Position numbers and translations under genes: made by a program. Positions 1-11,650 of a stretch of 64,000 nucleotides of DNA are shown piece after piece. The stretch lies in assembly GCF_020921035.1 (NCBI RefSeq), contig NC_063150.1, forward strand, positions 27,885,826 through 27,949,825, in the 5' to 3' direction. This stretch comes from Rhodamnia argentea. Taxonomy: Eukaryota > Streptophyta > Magnoliopsida > Myrtales > Myrtaceae. A model generated the notes under the pieces. That model worked only from the letters and a program-made list of their open reading frames with translations, did not search any database and was not told the origin of the DNA. Within the stretch, counting starts at the first letter, position 1. Every line of letters begins with the position of its first letter.

Positions 1-1597
1 CAAGATCGGCCAGATAATTAATTGAAATATAATTTTCGAATTTGAAATATAGTTTCACTCACACTACATGATAAAAAAAATGGGCAATTAATTGTGGTTC
101 ATAAGCTGCTATAAATAAAAATTTCTCGTGATAGAAAGTACGAGACCGTAAATTAAAATTGACTACTCTCTCTAGGAAAAGTAATAGCAAGATGCTTAGT
201 AAAATGACATTTTGTTGGATATAACAGAGCATTTGTACTGCGAAATTGACGAGAGAGATGATAGAAATAATGCAGAATCGTGGGTTAGCTTGATTTTGAA
301 AAATTAAACAATAAATTGAAGAGAGGAGAGGAGGGTATCTCGATAAGTTAAATTGAAGAAAAAAAAAATCTAGCAAAATAGAGGTAGAGATAGTGTGGCA
401 TTTTATTAACCAAGCAACAAGTTTGCACTCCATTCATTGAGTTCAGCTTCATGAGGCAAATACATGGGAGGAAGGAAGGAATCAACATGCCCATCCTTTC
501 CCTAGCAGGAGGAATATTCCGTCCTTTCTCGTTTCTCCCACCAAAGGAGGAGAAATTTTTCCTTCTTTTTGTCCGATTTCTTCTGTATTTTTTGCACTGA
601 GGCCCAATTAGGTTAAAAGTAATGTCGTGGATTTGGTTTTGGCCCATGAGGCCCAATTAGGTCCTCAAATTTTTCCATAGTAGATGTCCAGACCAGGTTC
701 AGTCCATTGTCCAGTCCAATACATAGTTTTGATATACGGCCATGTTTATCGCCTCAGGCTAGTTTGAGTGCGCTTGCCCGTGTGGGACAAATGTTTTGCT
801 TTGATCTTTGAAGTTGCCTGCTTTTTTACTATTTAGAACAACTTAGGTTTTTTTTTGGACCGGTAAGTTGAAAGGATCTCATTGTCCTAGGCAGTCAAGT
901 GTGGCCAGATCTTGCCATCGTGAGGGCGGGCCCCTTGCCCTCGGCCGCGAAGCCTCACCGGCCTTTGAAGCCAGAAAGACGAAAAAGGAAAATGATTAAA
1001 AGAAATTGGAATTTTTTCGAGAAATTATTAAAAGAATAATATGGCAAAGCGCCGGCGGTGCCACGTAGGACGGCCGATGTTCACGCTAGCGATTTCGGAT
1101 CAATAGGACTTAATAAGCAAAATATGAAATAGGTTTATGACTGAATTAGTAAAAATGCGAAATGTTTAGAACTTTTTTGATAATTTTTCTTAATAATTGT
1201 TAAATATGTCTCGAGTTTTTTAAACCGTTTATGAAGCCGATCCAAATCTACTAAGGAATAAATCTGAGAATTCCAATTGGGATTATGATTCTTTTTGAAA
1301 GGATATATATTACATGTGGGGATTTGTTTCTGTTGAAAAAAAAAAGATTCACGTGGACCTTTGTTTTGGCTTATCTTGGATTGGTCGGTCAATAAAATAA
1401 GGAAGAAAAGAAATCTTTGACTCCTTGAGGCCTAGCGAACAGTGTATAGATAAAAAGGGTATTTTTCCCTTTGCTTTTCAGTCGAATAGAAGCCGCGTTC
1501 AGGGACTCCACAGAAAGACGACGCGAAGAAAGGGAAGAGAGAACACGGTGATTTCTTTTCTCTGGTCGCGTGCGGAGGAGTTCTAAATAGTAGATTT
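1..1597. other. Gene-free AT-rich stretch
   Basis: I see no gene I can support. Only short open frames with no recognisable motif occur on either strand. A short GC-rich patch lies near 900-960. The DNA is mostly AT-rich and looks like decayed intergenic sequence. Confidence 0.6.
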
Positions 1598-1905
1598 GCT
1601 TTGTGAGTTTTATTATATCCAATTAAGTTGTTTATTTGTGAACACTTTAGGTTTGAGTATAATCTAGGTGCGGGAAACACGAGCGTATTGAGCGATTGTA
1701 ATTCCGATTCTCCGATTATAGTGGATTGTTCTTCTTGGCTCTCCCATGGATGTAGGTATCGATATTCGGACCGAATCACGTAATCTCTAGTGTCCTTTAT
1801 TGTTCATCGTTATTTCTCTAGGGCTTTTCGCATTTATTTATTTGCAAGATCTGGGTTAGTTTCTGCACATTATATTACAACAATATAATTGAGTTGAGGT
1901 GCCCA
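1598..1905 (+). repeat. Diverged LTR fragment
   Basis: This stretch matches, in reverse complement, the middle of the LTR at 4982-5823. Shared landmarks are a GTGAGTTTTATTATA start, the segment around ATTCCGATTCTCCGATTATA, a CGTAATCTCT segment, and TTATTTGCAAGATC near the end. No polyprotein is attached. It is probably a truncated or solo LTR of the same family in opposite orientation. The edges are approximate. Confidence 0.65.
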
Positions 1906-3300
1906 TTTATAGGAACCAATTAAAAAGTTTTTGGACTTGACTTCCAAACTCGATCGTGCACGTCAGGACAAATGAACGAACAGAGACGGGGAGGGGTAGC
2001 TATCAATCGGAGCCGAAGCCCATGTTCAGACCGACAGAGGAGAACGTTGGAGGGGATTGAATGAGAAAACGATGTAAGGGATGGCTGATCCAGCAAAAGC
2101 CAGTTGCCGGACCCTACTCTTCCAAACCTGCACATGGAGTCCGCCGCTCCTTGTTTTGGGGAAGCTTTCTCCTCAGATTATGTTGTTAACATGCATATGC
2201 TCGTTCTCTCTCTCTCTCTCTCCAAAAAAGAAACAAAAATGTGAGGTCTACCGAGTTCGAAGTCTTATCGGTCCCCTTGACGGGGTTTGACTACTGTGCA
2301 CGAACCGAACGGAACCGAATCGAACCTGAAGACGGAGCTTGACCGTTGCGCACCCAATCAGAAGACTGACCCTCCAACGGGCTTCCTAGAATGAGCTAAC
2401 AATTCACCTAAGTGGACATGACGATGAATCGCGACCGAGATCTGTCAATTGCCGTAAGCTCCGCACGAGATTCGTCAAATCACTAGACAAAGATCAGCAC
2501 AGTCCCACCCTTGCACCGGAGTTCGCACGAGAATTTGCCCTCTTTCGCTCCCACTCCGCTTTGGTCTAGATCACATTGCGGATCCCCAATGTCATTTGGT
2601 CCCCAAGTGCCGTTGCGTCCACGGAGTAGCCCTTTGCGGCCCCCGCACTTGCATATTGCACCCCTTGCACTCGGCCTCCAGACCCGATCAAAATGCCACA
2701 TGCTCACGGAGCAAACAAGTCTCTCCGATCTGCTCAATTTGCAATTCATTTCGCACTTATGGTCTAACCCAATTTTGCGAAACATAATCCGCTCAGCCAT
2801 ATGTAGCAAATGCTTTCGTACAAGTCAAACAGGGTTCGGATCGCCGAGCAGGCAGGGTGTCGCGAGGTAGAGAAGATGGACGATCCGTCCAGCGTGACGA
2901 TCGTGTCGGTGTCATGGATGAACTATATACGGACGATGAGCGCGAATCTGCCAAATCTATTTCAAGCATTAAATGATCCTCTTAGCATATGTTTTGTGCA
3001 TATGGTTCATAATCATGTCATCGCATTGATTTGGGCATTCTTATTCGCCAACACATGGATCAGAAAAAAAATAAAAAAAAGTTAAAGATTTTGAGCATTG
3101 AATCGAGATCGAGAGAGAGAGAGAGAGAGAAGGGTGGAGCAAGCTGACTGGGTCAACGCACGAGTTCGCCAATTTCACTGGAAAGTAAGAAGTGAAAAAG
3201 TAAGAAAGTTAGCAGCAAACACGAAAAGGAGGATCAAAGCCTTCCTCCCTCCATCCACCCACTTGGATCGCACGCCTTTTGAGGAACGAAACGAGTGAGC
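1906..3300. other. Intergenic stretch, no assignable gene
   Basis: GC content rises at 2480-2900, giving overlapping open frames on both strands (up to about 119 codons). None has a recognisable domain, and both strands being open argues for base composition rather than coding. Short CT and GA runs lie near 2206-2222 and 3109-3131. The right part is downstream of the minus-strand gene that ends at 3301. Confidence 0.5.
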
Positions 3301-4020
3301 TCAAGTGACCAGGTAAATGGGGATGGCGGAGGAAGTAGAGATCCGCCGCGGGGGCTCCACGTTAAGATCCCTGAGGCTCACGTACGGCACCTCCTCGTCC
3401 CCCTTCCTCGCCGGCGTCACCGTCCCCGCCAGCGGCCCCGACGACGGCCTGCTCGCCGTCCTGTACGGCGTCCCCGGCGGCCCGCTCCTGCTCTCGGCCA
3501 GGTACACGGGCCCGGACACGGAGCCCCGGAAGGGGCGCGGGTCCTCGGTGCGGTCGCACCGCTGGTGGTGGTGGTGGTGATGGGCCCACCGCTTGAAGAA
3601 GAGGAGCGCGTTCCTCCACCACCGGGTCTTGCTTTTGAACTTGTGGTGGGAGGAGGAGGAGGAGGAGGAGGAGGAGAAAGACCTCTTGGATTTGTTGTGA
3701 TGGTGGTCGTCCTTGGAGATGGGCTTCTGGAGCTTGAAGTGGACGGAGTCGATGGGCCTCGCGGCGGCCGCGTCGCGCTTGTGCCGTCTCGCTTCGCCCA
3801 AAACCTGCAACGAAATCGGGATTCGAGAAGCTGAGCATTCATTCATTCATTCACGAGAGAAAAACGAGAGAGACGCCACACGAAAAGAAAGAAGAGAAGG
3901 AAAAAGGCCGGGGGTGTGCGAGCGGGGCACCTGGAAAAAGTCGAGCTGAGGGTCGAAGCCGTAGTCGCTGAAGTGGTGGGGCTCTGGAATGGGGAAGATT
4001 GGAGACATTTTGGCCGACAT
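3301..4020 (-). CDS. Plant-specific unknown protein ending in IYLVT
   Basis: Two exons on the minus strand: 4020-3931 (30 codons) and 3804-3301 (167 codons plus stop), 197 residues. The 126-bp intron has CAG|GTGCC and TTGCAG|GTTT borders in phase 0. The N-terminus (MSAKMSPIFPIPEPHHFSDY) runs into an EARRHKR segment, then DSVHFKLQKPISK (49-61), a poly-Ser run (73-82), RWWRNALLFFKRW (91-103), a His run (105-110), and the C-terminal blocks SGPVYLAESRSG, TPYRTASRPSSGPLAG and IPIYLVT. I recall this block order from an uncharacterised family of land-plant proteins, with no established biochemical role. No signal peptide or clear membrane span is visible. The Ser and His runs are coded by GGA and GGT repeats in the plus-strand reading and are likely length-variable. 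The in-frame ATG at 4008 is an alternative start. Confidence 0.8.
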
Positions 4021-4968
4021 TGTTGTGTTTCTGGGCCGGCGTTGCTCCGCTTGATGATGAGCAGAGGGATCAACAGTATATAGTATCGACGACGAAGAAG
4101 AAAGTGGTGGGGAAGACTTGCTTTTTGGTTGTTATATTTTGGGGTCTTAAGGGGCTCAAGGTGGGAAGTGCCGTTGATGTTGGGAAACCCTAGTAAATGC
4201 TTCCCATAATTCTTTTTTTTTTTTTTAGCATTTCTTTTTATTTATTTATTTATTTATTTATTTTTCTTGAATTATTTTTGTAAGTCTGTTGAAATTTCGA
4301 TGCCGTGACTTCATTTATTGCATTTTCTCTTTTGCCGCACTCGCACGTGGGGGACGATGGGTACGCGGAACCTGCGCAAAAATGCTCGCGGATGGATGGG
4401 TCACATTATCAGGAGGAGGCTTAAACAGCCCTTTTAAGCTCTTCTTCTTGTTCAAAGAGGAGAAAGATTCAATGGAAAACGTAAAGCTTTGGGCAAATAG
4501 TTTGAGACTTGTGATGTAACGGGACTTTACTCCACTAATGCACGTTAGTGAGTTGGATTAGAAGACACGTGGACCTCCAAGTCAAAGGTACACTACGCTA
4601 CGCCATGCCAACAGGTTGATTCTGGATTTTTGATCCGAGGTTGGTCTTTCGTCCTGTCGTCTTTTTGTTGGGTTTTCCATCTTTTGGGGTGACGAAACGT
4701 GCTTTTCTCCTCAGGCCAGGGACAGACCAAAAGGGAGGGAGAAGAAAGAAAAAAACAAAAACAAAAACAAAACTCTTTGACTTGGGATTACTGGCGAAAG
4801 TAAGAAGAGAGAGTTGAGGGTGCTAACATTCACGTGTTAGCCTTGGATGTCGTCTATTCGCACGTGACGAACCAACCCCGTAGAATTTTGAGTAAGCCAT
4901 TTGGGCACGAGTGTTAGTTATAAATCACTTGACGTGAGCTTTGCATGTATTTGAGGAGACATACTCTA
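4021..4968. other. Upstream region of the 3301-4020 gene
   Basis: Non-coding as far as I can see. It holds a T-run and a TTTA tetranucleotide microsatellite at about 4236-4263, and an ACAAAA repeat near 4752-4772. CACGTG occurs at 4345-4350 and again at 4832-4837 and 4861-4866 in slightly variant contexts. These could be G-box-like sites for the gene to the left, but they are too short to claim. Confidence 0.45.
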
Positions 4969-4979
4969 CTCTGATACCA
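4969..4979 (-). other. Retrotransposon primer-binding site
   Basis: On the minus strand this reads TGGTATCAGAG, the usual complement of the 3' end of initiator Met-tRNA used to prime plant LTR retrotransposons. It lies two bases beyond the CA end of the adjacent LTR (4982), which fixes the orientation of the element as minus. The internal region that should follow is not recognisable as gag or pol, so the element is truncated. Confidence 0.75.
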
Positions 4980-4981
4980 TC

Positions 4982-5823
4982 TGTAACGACCCAATTTATT
5001 TTACGTAGGTCAAGCTTTCGAAAAGAGTACTCTTAAGTAACTAGACAAAGATGATGACCATTCAAGGATGAATGTTGACTTATGAATCTAGCAATATAAA
5101 AGCATCTCCGAGCGGATCGACAAGTCGGCTCAAGTAATATTTGTTGTAATATAACGCGCGTAAACTAATCGGGATCTTGCAAATAAGTCAAGGCGAAAAG
5201 CTTAGAGAAATAACGACGAACGATAAAGGACATAAGAGATTACGTGATTTGATTTGAATATCGATATCTATATTCACGGGAGAGTCATCACGAATAATTT
5301 ACTATAATCGGAGAATCGGAATTATAATCGCTCATTATGTTCGTATTTTTCGCACTTAAATTATACCAAAACTCAAAGCATTTACTGATAAAACAACTCA
5401 TAATTGATTATAATAAAACTCACAAAACACAAATTACTGTGTTCATGCGTCAAGCACAGTCGGTCAGACACGGCTAAACCAAGAACTTCTTCGTGTGACG
5501 ACCATCACTGTGCGATGTCCTCTTTGCTCCTTTTTTGTCACTCTGTGCGGCTCCTGCAGGCTTTCTTTTTATTTGACGAAGAGCACATCTGGCGGCCACA
5601 ATATAGCACATGGGACAACCTAGGGCTCCACTAAAAGTAAAAACCTATATTTTCTCTCTTTTCTTTTTGTTCTCCTTTTTGCCCTTTTATCTCTAATTGC
5701 CTTGGGCCCCACATTGCTTCTTTTTTTTCTTTTCCCACGTTCACTTCTTGGTCAGAGTAGTCAAACGTTGAACAAGGCGGAATAACTGGTGCATATCTCG
5801 TGCTTAGACTTGGATATTTAACA
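4982..5823 (-). mobile_element. LTR of a truncated retrotransposon
   Basis: On the minus strand the sequence begins TGTTAAATATCC at 5823 and ends GTCGTTACA at 4982, followed by a primer-binding site. This gives a TG...CA element of 842 bp. The 5' boundary is inferred from the TGTTA start and is less certain than the 3' end. The inner part is shared with 1598-1905 in opposite orientation. No second LTR or polyprotein is seen. Transcribed on the minus strand, away from the gene at 10656. Confidence 0.65.
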
Positions 5824-8800
5824 ATCCAACTATATCGGGTTTCGTAAACGACTCAAATTCGAGATATAATAAGCAAAAAGTATAAGTAAGTCCTTAAACT
5901 TGTCAAATTTATACAATCGAGTCATTCCGTTAATTTTATATAATTTGACTAATGAAAAATAACGACACGAGTTATTTTATTATTTTTTCGGTCCTATGTG
6001 GCGCTAATGTGGCTAAAATAATGCTATTTTGGTGATAATTTGATTTTTCAATACAAATTTTATTTTAGTTATATTGAAAAATAAGCACAATTTTAAAAAG
6101 GAAACAAAAAAGGAGAAAGAAGCTCTCACTTGCTGCCTCTCCGTCACTGGAAAGTGTCGGCGGGGGTCGTTGAGCCCTCGCCTAAATCTGTACGAGGGAT
6201 ATCAATGGAGAAGGGCCCTCACAACTGGCGGCCTTCCCCTGGATTTGGTGTCCGGATTGCATAACTTCAAAAAGTTTTAGGATTTGATTGTATTTTTTGC
6301 AAGTTTTATGACCCAATTGAACTTTCGCGACAAGCTTTGGGACTTTCAGTAATTTTGGGAATAAAATTATATCCAAGCTCAAGTCTTAAATGATTTGATA
6401 CAAGGAAAATTATATTCATTGCTAAAATATATATATGAGAAGTACATAGACTTCAAAGCAATGTCAATTGAAGCAATGCGCAGCCCAAAATCCATAAAAC
6501 AACGAGGATTAACAGAGTACCATATGGGCTAAGCACATATTCATTCCACAAGAATGGATATGTCAGGCAGAAAAATCGATGTCCGAGGATCTCGTATTTT
6601 CATCAGTGATGCACCCGTCAAAAGTTCCATTTCCAATAACTATCCATTGATCATGTCTTCTGCAGCAGCGTACCCCAAATGTCTTCTGCAAAAGCGTACC
6701 CCAAACGGTGCACCAAAAGAATCAAACTTCATACCGTGCACATGCCCAGTTCCAGTTCTTTGACTACATCCAGATGAGATTATTCACGTGCATTGGCGTG
6801 CGCTTGTATCGGATCGGACGAAACTAAGCATCTTTCCTTGTCAAACCGGCCCTGACCTCGCCCATAAAGTTAGCTTACACTTCATCGGAAAAAGCACTTT
6901 TAGCTCGGAAAACCAACTTTTCTACGCTTCTAATCCGTTCTTGGCTTTGACCCATTGCTGAATTTTCGAGATTGTCGTTTAAAATACCTCGAAATTTCTA
7001 ACCCCGTTTCGAGTTTTACTACGAATATGTACAAGGACTAAGGCTCGGGAAGGGCGCGATAGAAGTTAATTTGAAGCTGGAATTAGCAATAATTGAGATT
7101 ATATTTTACTGAGATTTGAGAAGATGACAGAACAATCTCGGTTGCAAGCGTTATGAATGGTAAAAAATATATAGTAATTATGGCGAGACTTCTAGCATTC
7201 TACCGTCATATCATTATTATGCTAGGAAGACCCTATTCCATTTTTTGCAGGGCAAGCAACGGTGCTCGAGCGCCATGTGAATGCCATATGCTGGTTAATC
7301 TCATTGCTATTTGACGGGTCACGGGCAAAGTATTGCTCCCTTTTTTTTGCCCTTTTTTAAATCTCCTTTGGGTAAAGAAGGTCATGAATGCCACGAGGGA
7401 ACTCTGAAATTCGCCCACATGCTCACGTGCATGGCGATGACGATATGATTGATTTTAGGTTAACTCAAATATGAGGCTTGTATTTCGAAACAGGTATTCC
7501 GATGATCAAGTGCTTGCTTTTACTGATTTCGGGGTCGAGTTTCGCCGAGTCCATGGTAATACAATAAGAATTCATGCTACGAAAATCATCGATGTAATAA
7601 GTTTCTAGCCATATGAAAATATTTCAAACACGAACCGTCCATCTATCCGTAAGATAAGATCCGTTAAAACCCGTCCATCGATTCTCCATCTGAAATAGGT
7701 CGCTGATTCGTCCCATCCTAGTTGATTCAATAGGTTTGAAGCTTCCCTAAAAGGGTTTGATCCTTTGAAATGGATGTATTCAAACTCGGCCGGTGGCTCC
7801 AAACTTTGTGGGGAATAGGAATGAATTTTTATGAACCAACAAGAGAGTAAACTTTAATGGTATATCCGTAGGTAGGGCATGTATTTTGACAGCTATATTA
7901 CAAGAAGCGCAACTAATGACCTTCGTTAATCTGCTTATCTCTTCTCAACGTACAATAGAAAAAAACCATAGAATACTACTTAGTATCGGCAATAGGTCTG
8001 AAAAAGTATCTAAAAATATTTAATTTAGATATTTGTACCATATTGAGGTAAGAAACCATGACATATATGTTTGGAATAGATTCCATTTTGAGAGAGAGAG
8101 AGAGAGGATTAAGCATAGTTGCCCCTTGTGACCACTAGCAAGGTTCATTTGGCTTTAGTCACGCCCTATCTAGCAAATGTCGCGCAGCCCTCTCCAGCAA
8201 AAATCGAGGGTCTCACGACCGTCATGATGGCAATGGGGAGGGTTCTACGACCCTCTCCTTTTGGCTTGCAAATGGTCCATCGCACCTCGTCGATCCGTTA
8301 TGTAACCCTAGCTTAGGCCAAGCGACCCTCGACGATGGCCGCATTTTGGCAGCGATGCCTCTTTCTCCTCCGGCGTCTCTCTACCCCCACCTCCTCTCCC
8401 CTTGAATTTTTCTTCTTGTTTTACCGATTCGGCTAAAAGGCACATGTCTATTCCTTACCAAACCAGCAACTCAGCCGTGCCGCTAACGGCGGCGACCGAT
8501 CGATGGAAGAACTTCGTTACATAAACGGATAAAATAAAACAAAAATAAAAATCCAAGCGCCGTACTCATAAATTGGCGGACAAAATCGGCCCGATGATGG
8601 AAAGTAATCATCGTTCCAAATGTCTGTCGTTTGGTTTCTATCCTCTCAATTCTGTCAAACCAAACGGCACCTGTCTCAAGACAAATCTCCCCCCTGATGA
8701 GACACCGTCGGAATCATTAGTCAAAGTGGTCAAAAGTGACTGCGAAAATGGAGCTGGGCACTTCCTAGGGTAAGGGAAGAATCCTTTCCTCGCAAGTCAC

Positions 8801-9320
8801 GAGTAAACCCCAACAGACACCCGCAAGCAAAGAAGATGGGTCTTCTTTGTGTGTCGAACTGGCCCGATAATTTGGTGCAGAACAGTTCGAAATTCTTGCA
8901 AATGGGGTGGAACGTGCATTCGCATGAATTCCAATGATATGGAGAAGAGACACATACAATCTCTAGTGAAATTGGATTTCAAATGTGCGGTCGATGATTA
9001 AACCTCGCTCTCTCTTCGTCGGGGTCGCATGATGCGGCCGGTAACCTCTATTCCATGTGTGTACCGTCTGTTTATTTTTATAAGCGATACAAACGATCGT
9101 TTTTTTATGAAAATACTTTTCCAAATCATTCATTTATGCCAAACAAACGGAGCGTAAGGCTCTTTCTCTCCCTTCTTCCTCCTTTCTTCGTCTTCTTCTT
9201 GTTTTCGCTCCCGTTTCTTCTTGTCGAGTGGACCATGGCCAAGCTTTCCGGCAAAACTTGCGCGGCTGTTACGTATATTTCGAGTTATGATCGTTGGAAA
9301 CTCAATGATTTCAACGATTA
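5824..9320. other. Intergenic stretch with a TIR-like repeat
   Basis: No gene can be supported. Segment 5875-6365 looks like a non-autonomous element. Its left end (CTTAAACTTGTCAAATTT, followed by an AATCGAGTCATT block) and right end (GATTGTATTTTTTGCAAG, followed by a GACCCAATTGAACTTTCG block) resemble each other in inverted orientation, and a related piece lies at 38560-38690. The GC-rich part near 8120-8330 gives an open frame with no known motif. A short GA run is at about 8092-8106. Confidence 0.5.
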
Positions 9321-9324
9321 AAGT

Positions 9325-10040
9325 CCACTCGAGGATGATTGATGGCCAATTAAAGTATCAAGATTGACTTCAAATCGAAAGCAAATGCTTTCTCATGTGT
9401 TGAAGAATCAAGGACTACATAAAATTTGAAATACCAAAGTAATGCGTAGACAAATAAAGAGATCGAATAAGAAAACCACAAGGAATCACACTGGAATAGA
9501 ACATACGGCTTTCATTTTTCTATGCCATGCTTGCTCAATGACTGAAATTACACCTAAGCTTCTTAAAGAAAACTAATGAAGTTAGTAGGAAAAGTGAAAA
9601 GCTTTACAAGACATGGCTGGAAAGTTTTTATAGTCATAATAGATAAGCACTGGAATTAGGAAACCTAATCTACCTTGAATTTGAGATTCAGATTTAAGCA
9701 AAACCTAAAATTGAATTTTTGATACCTTGATTGATGCTGCGTGATTCTTGGTCATAGACTCATAGGGCATGGTTGGTACACTATGGATCATTCTCGAATA
9801 AAACTTCAACTTCCTTTTATGTTTCGAGTCAATCGAAGTGTTACGCATCTCACTTAAGCTATATCCATTGGAAGCTCATGATCGGTGTGCTCTTCGGACA
9901 TTCCATCAATTTATTTTCGGGGCCGATCATATATTAATATGACCTTTCACATTTGATGAGCTGTCAGGCGTTGTATTGGATGAGTCTTATGAGTTAAGTG
10001 TAGCGACATTGCTTGAGTTAAGCGTAGCGTCATTGCCTAT
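9325..10040. repeat. Dispersed repeat, copy 1
   Basis: This segment is a diverged copy of 30515-31390 in the same orientation. Shared landmarks are GAGGATGAT at the left, CTCAATGACTG, TTAATGAAGT/CTAATGAAGT, GGAATTAGGAAACCTAATCT and CCATTGGAAGCTCATGATC/CCATTGGAAACTCATGATC. It carries no intact coding frame and is probably LTR or other retroelement debris. Confidence 0.6.
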
Positions 10041-10655
10041 TTTCGATCGTTAACTTCTTTATGTTCGGTTCGATTTTTGAGATAAATAGGGGTTCTTTAA
10101 TCATATATGGTACACATATCATATCATGAGATTGATAAACATGTAAGTACATATTTCCTATAACTTGCCAATTTCGGAGGATATAACAATGTTTTTTTTT
10201 ATACAAAATAAATTACACCTCGCGAATGAAATAAACTAATTCCCAAGCCTTGAAAAAAACAAAGCTTAGATGAACCAAAAAAAAAAACTTCTAAATAACC
10301 CCCTTCTTTTGAAAGAGAAGGGGGGCCGGGGTCAACAAGGGCTGCGATGCGAGCAACTGACAATGCCCTGCAAGGCTGCCACGTGTCCGAAACTTGATCC
10401 CGACCGCGGGTCCACCTACACCTTCAAGCTTTTTTGACTCTCTGACACGCTAGACGCCGAATGTCTTTTCTTCCCTTCTTTCTTTCTTTCTTTCTTTCTT
10501 TCCCATACGGCAAAATGATCGCCACGTCAGCACCTTCACGACTCGACCTTACGCCACCGAGTTTTGGCGAGTCTCACCTCTCGCGACCGTCGACAATCCT
10601 CGCTCTACGTCCACCTCGGTCGCCGCAGCAGGAGGCCCACAATCAGCCACGTTCG
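10041..10655. other. Downstream flank of the RING-H2 gene
   Basis: Non-coding sequence with a TTTC microsatellite at about 10475-10501. The last part is the 3' flank of the minus-strand RING-H2 gene. Confidence 0.5.
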
Positions 10656-11492
10656 TCACCGGCGCCGCCGCCGCAGCCGCCGCCGCCGACGGTGAGATGC
10701 TCCCCACCTCTCCCGATTCAAAATCCTCCTGAAAGACAGCATTCGGCTCACCGGCGACCTGAGCCGGCTCGCCGGCGTGTCGCACCTTGGCTCGTCCTCC
10801 GGGTCGGTCCACCGCGGCACCTCGATGGAAAATCCGCCCAACTCCGGCGGCTTCCTCCGTCCGGAAGGCGGCGGGGCCTCGGCCGACGAGGAAGAAGCCG
10901 CCGCCATCCCTGGCGCATCCCCGTGCCGGCACGACGAGCACAGGCCCGAGCTCGTGCCGGCCTCGGGCCGGTCAGCGACCGCGATGGCGACGAATTCTTC
11001 GCCCGCCGCCTCAACCGGAGAGCGGCAGATGGGGCAAGTGGAGTGAGAGTGGAACCACATGTCGATGCACTCGACGTGGAACGAGTGCTTGCACCTGGGG
11101 AGCAACCGCGCCGCCTCGCCGTCCTCGAACTCCGACAAGCACACGGCGCACTCGGACGGGGCCTCGCCGGCGCCGCCGATCCGGGAGGCGGAGGAGAAGG
11201 TGAAGACGGGGAGGGACTTGAGGACGGAGGAGTCGAGGCCGCGGGAGGCGGAGGGGGTGGGTAAGTCGGCGTAGAGGACGATGTGGGTGCGGCGGTTGAG
11301 GCGGTTGCGGCGGAGGCGTTGGCGGCTGCGGAGGAGGTACCAACGGGCGTAGAGGTGGAGGGAGACCATGACGACGACGACGAAGAAGAGGATGATGATG
11401 GCGCTGAGCATGATCCTGCCGCTGAGGGCGTAGGACCTGGGCGAGGGGTAGGAGTGGCCGTCCGCATCGCCGCCCAAGTAGTCGTCGCCCAT
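10656..11492 (-). CDS. ATL-type RING-H2 E3 ubiquitin ligase
   Basis: Single-exon gene, 278 residues, starting at the ATG of MGDDYLGGD. An upstream in-frame extension is possible but lacks family features. A hydrophobic span (about 27-47) is followed by a basic stretch (55-69), the GLD motif of the ATL family (85-87), and a RING-H2 domain with C115, C118, C134, H136, H139, C142, C153 and C156 (C-x2-C-x15-C-H-x2-H-x2-C-x10-C-P-x-C). The usual Trp after CID is present (W146), followed by Phe where Leu is more common. ATL proteins are membrane-anchored ligases that pair with E2 enzymes, often in stress and defence signalling; the substrate here is unknown. Intronless, as most ATL genes are. The C-terminus ends in an arginine run coded by a GCC-type repeat (10656-10683), an odd tail that may be a recent microsatellite expansion. 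Closest in look to the ATL3/ATL5 group. Confidence 0.9.
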   Translation of the reverse strand: MGDDYLGGDADGHSYPSPRSYALSGRIMLSAIIILFFVVVVMVSLHLYARWYLLRSRQRLRRNRLNRRTHIVLYADLPTPSASRGLDSSVLKSLPVFTFSSASRIGGAGEAPSECAVCLSEFEDGEAARLLPRCKHSFHVECIDMWFHSHSTCPICRSPVEAAGEEFVAIAVADRPEAGTSSGLCSSCRHGDAPGMAAASSSSAEAPPPSGRRKPPELGGFSIEVPRWTDPEDEPRCDTPASRLRSPVSRMLSFRRILNRERWGASHRRRRRLRRRRR

Positions 11493-11612
11493 GGTGTTGC
11501 AGTCACCAATCAGTCGGTTACTGGGGTGGTGTGTGTGTGTGTGCTGGTGTTGGGAGACACAGAGAGAGTGGAGGAGATTGGAATGTGCCTGAGGGTGCAC
11601 TGGGGGCAGCTT

Positions 11613-11616
<4 letters not shown>

Positions 11617-11647
<31 letters not shown>
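11617..11647. repeat. (AG)n microsatellite in 5' leader
   Basis: An uninterrupted AG run of about 31 bp, 125 bp upstream of the RING-H2 start codon. On the coding (minus) strand it is a CT repeat, a common feature of plant 5' leaders and core promoters. Confidence 0.9.

Positions 11648-11650
<3 letters not shown>

Noticed and set aside
3295..3834. Long plus-strand open frame opposite the minus-strand unknown gene
   Set aside because: It is an antisense shadow of the GC-rich coding exon 3301-3804; the minus strand has family motifs and splice sites.
10461..11264. 267-codon plus-strand frame
   Set aside because: Antisense to the RING-H2 gene; its composition follows from the GC-rich coding strand and no domain is seen.
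11283..11615. Plus-strand acidic frame upstream of the RING-H2 ATG
   Set aside because: Antisense to the membrane and leader part of the RING-H2 gene, low complexity.
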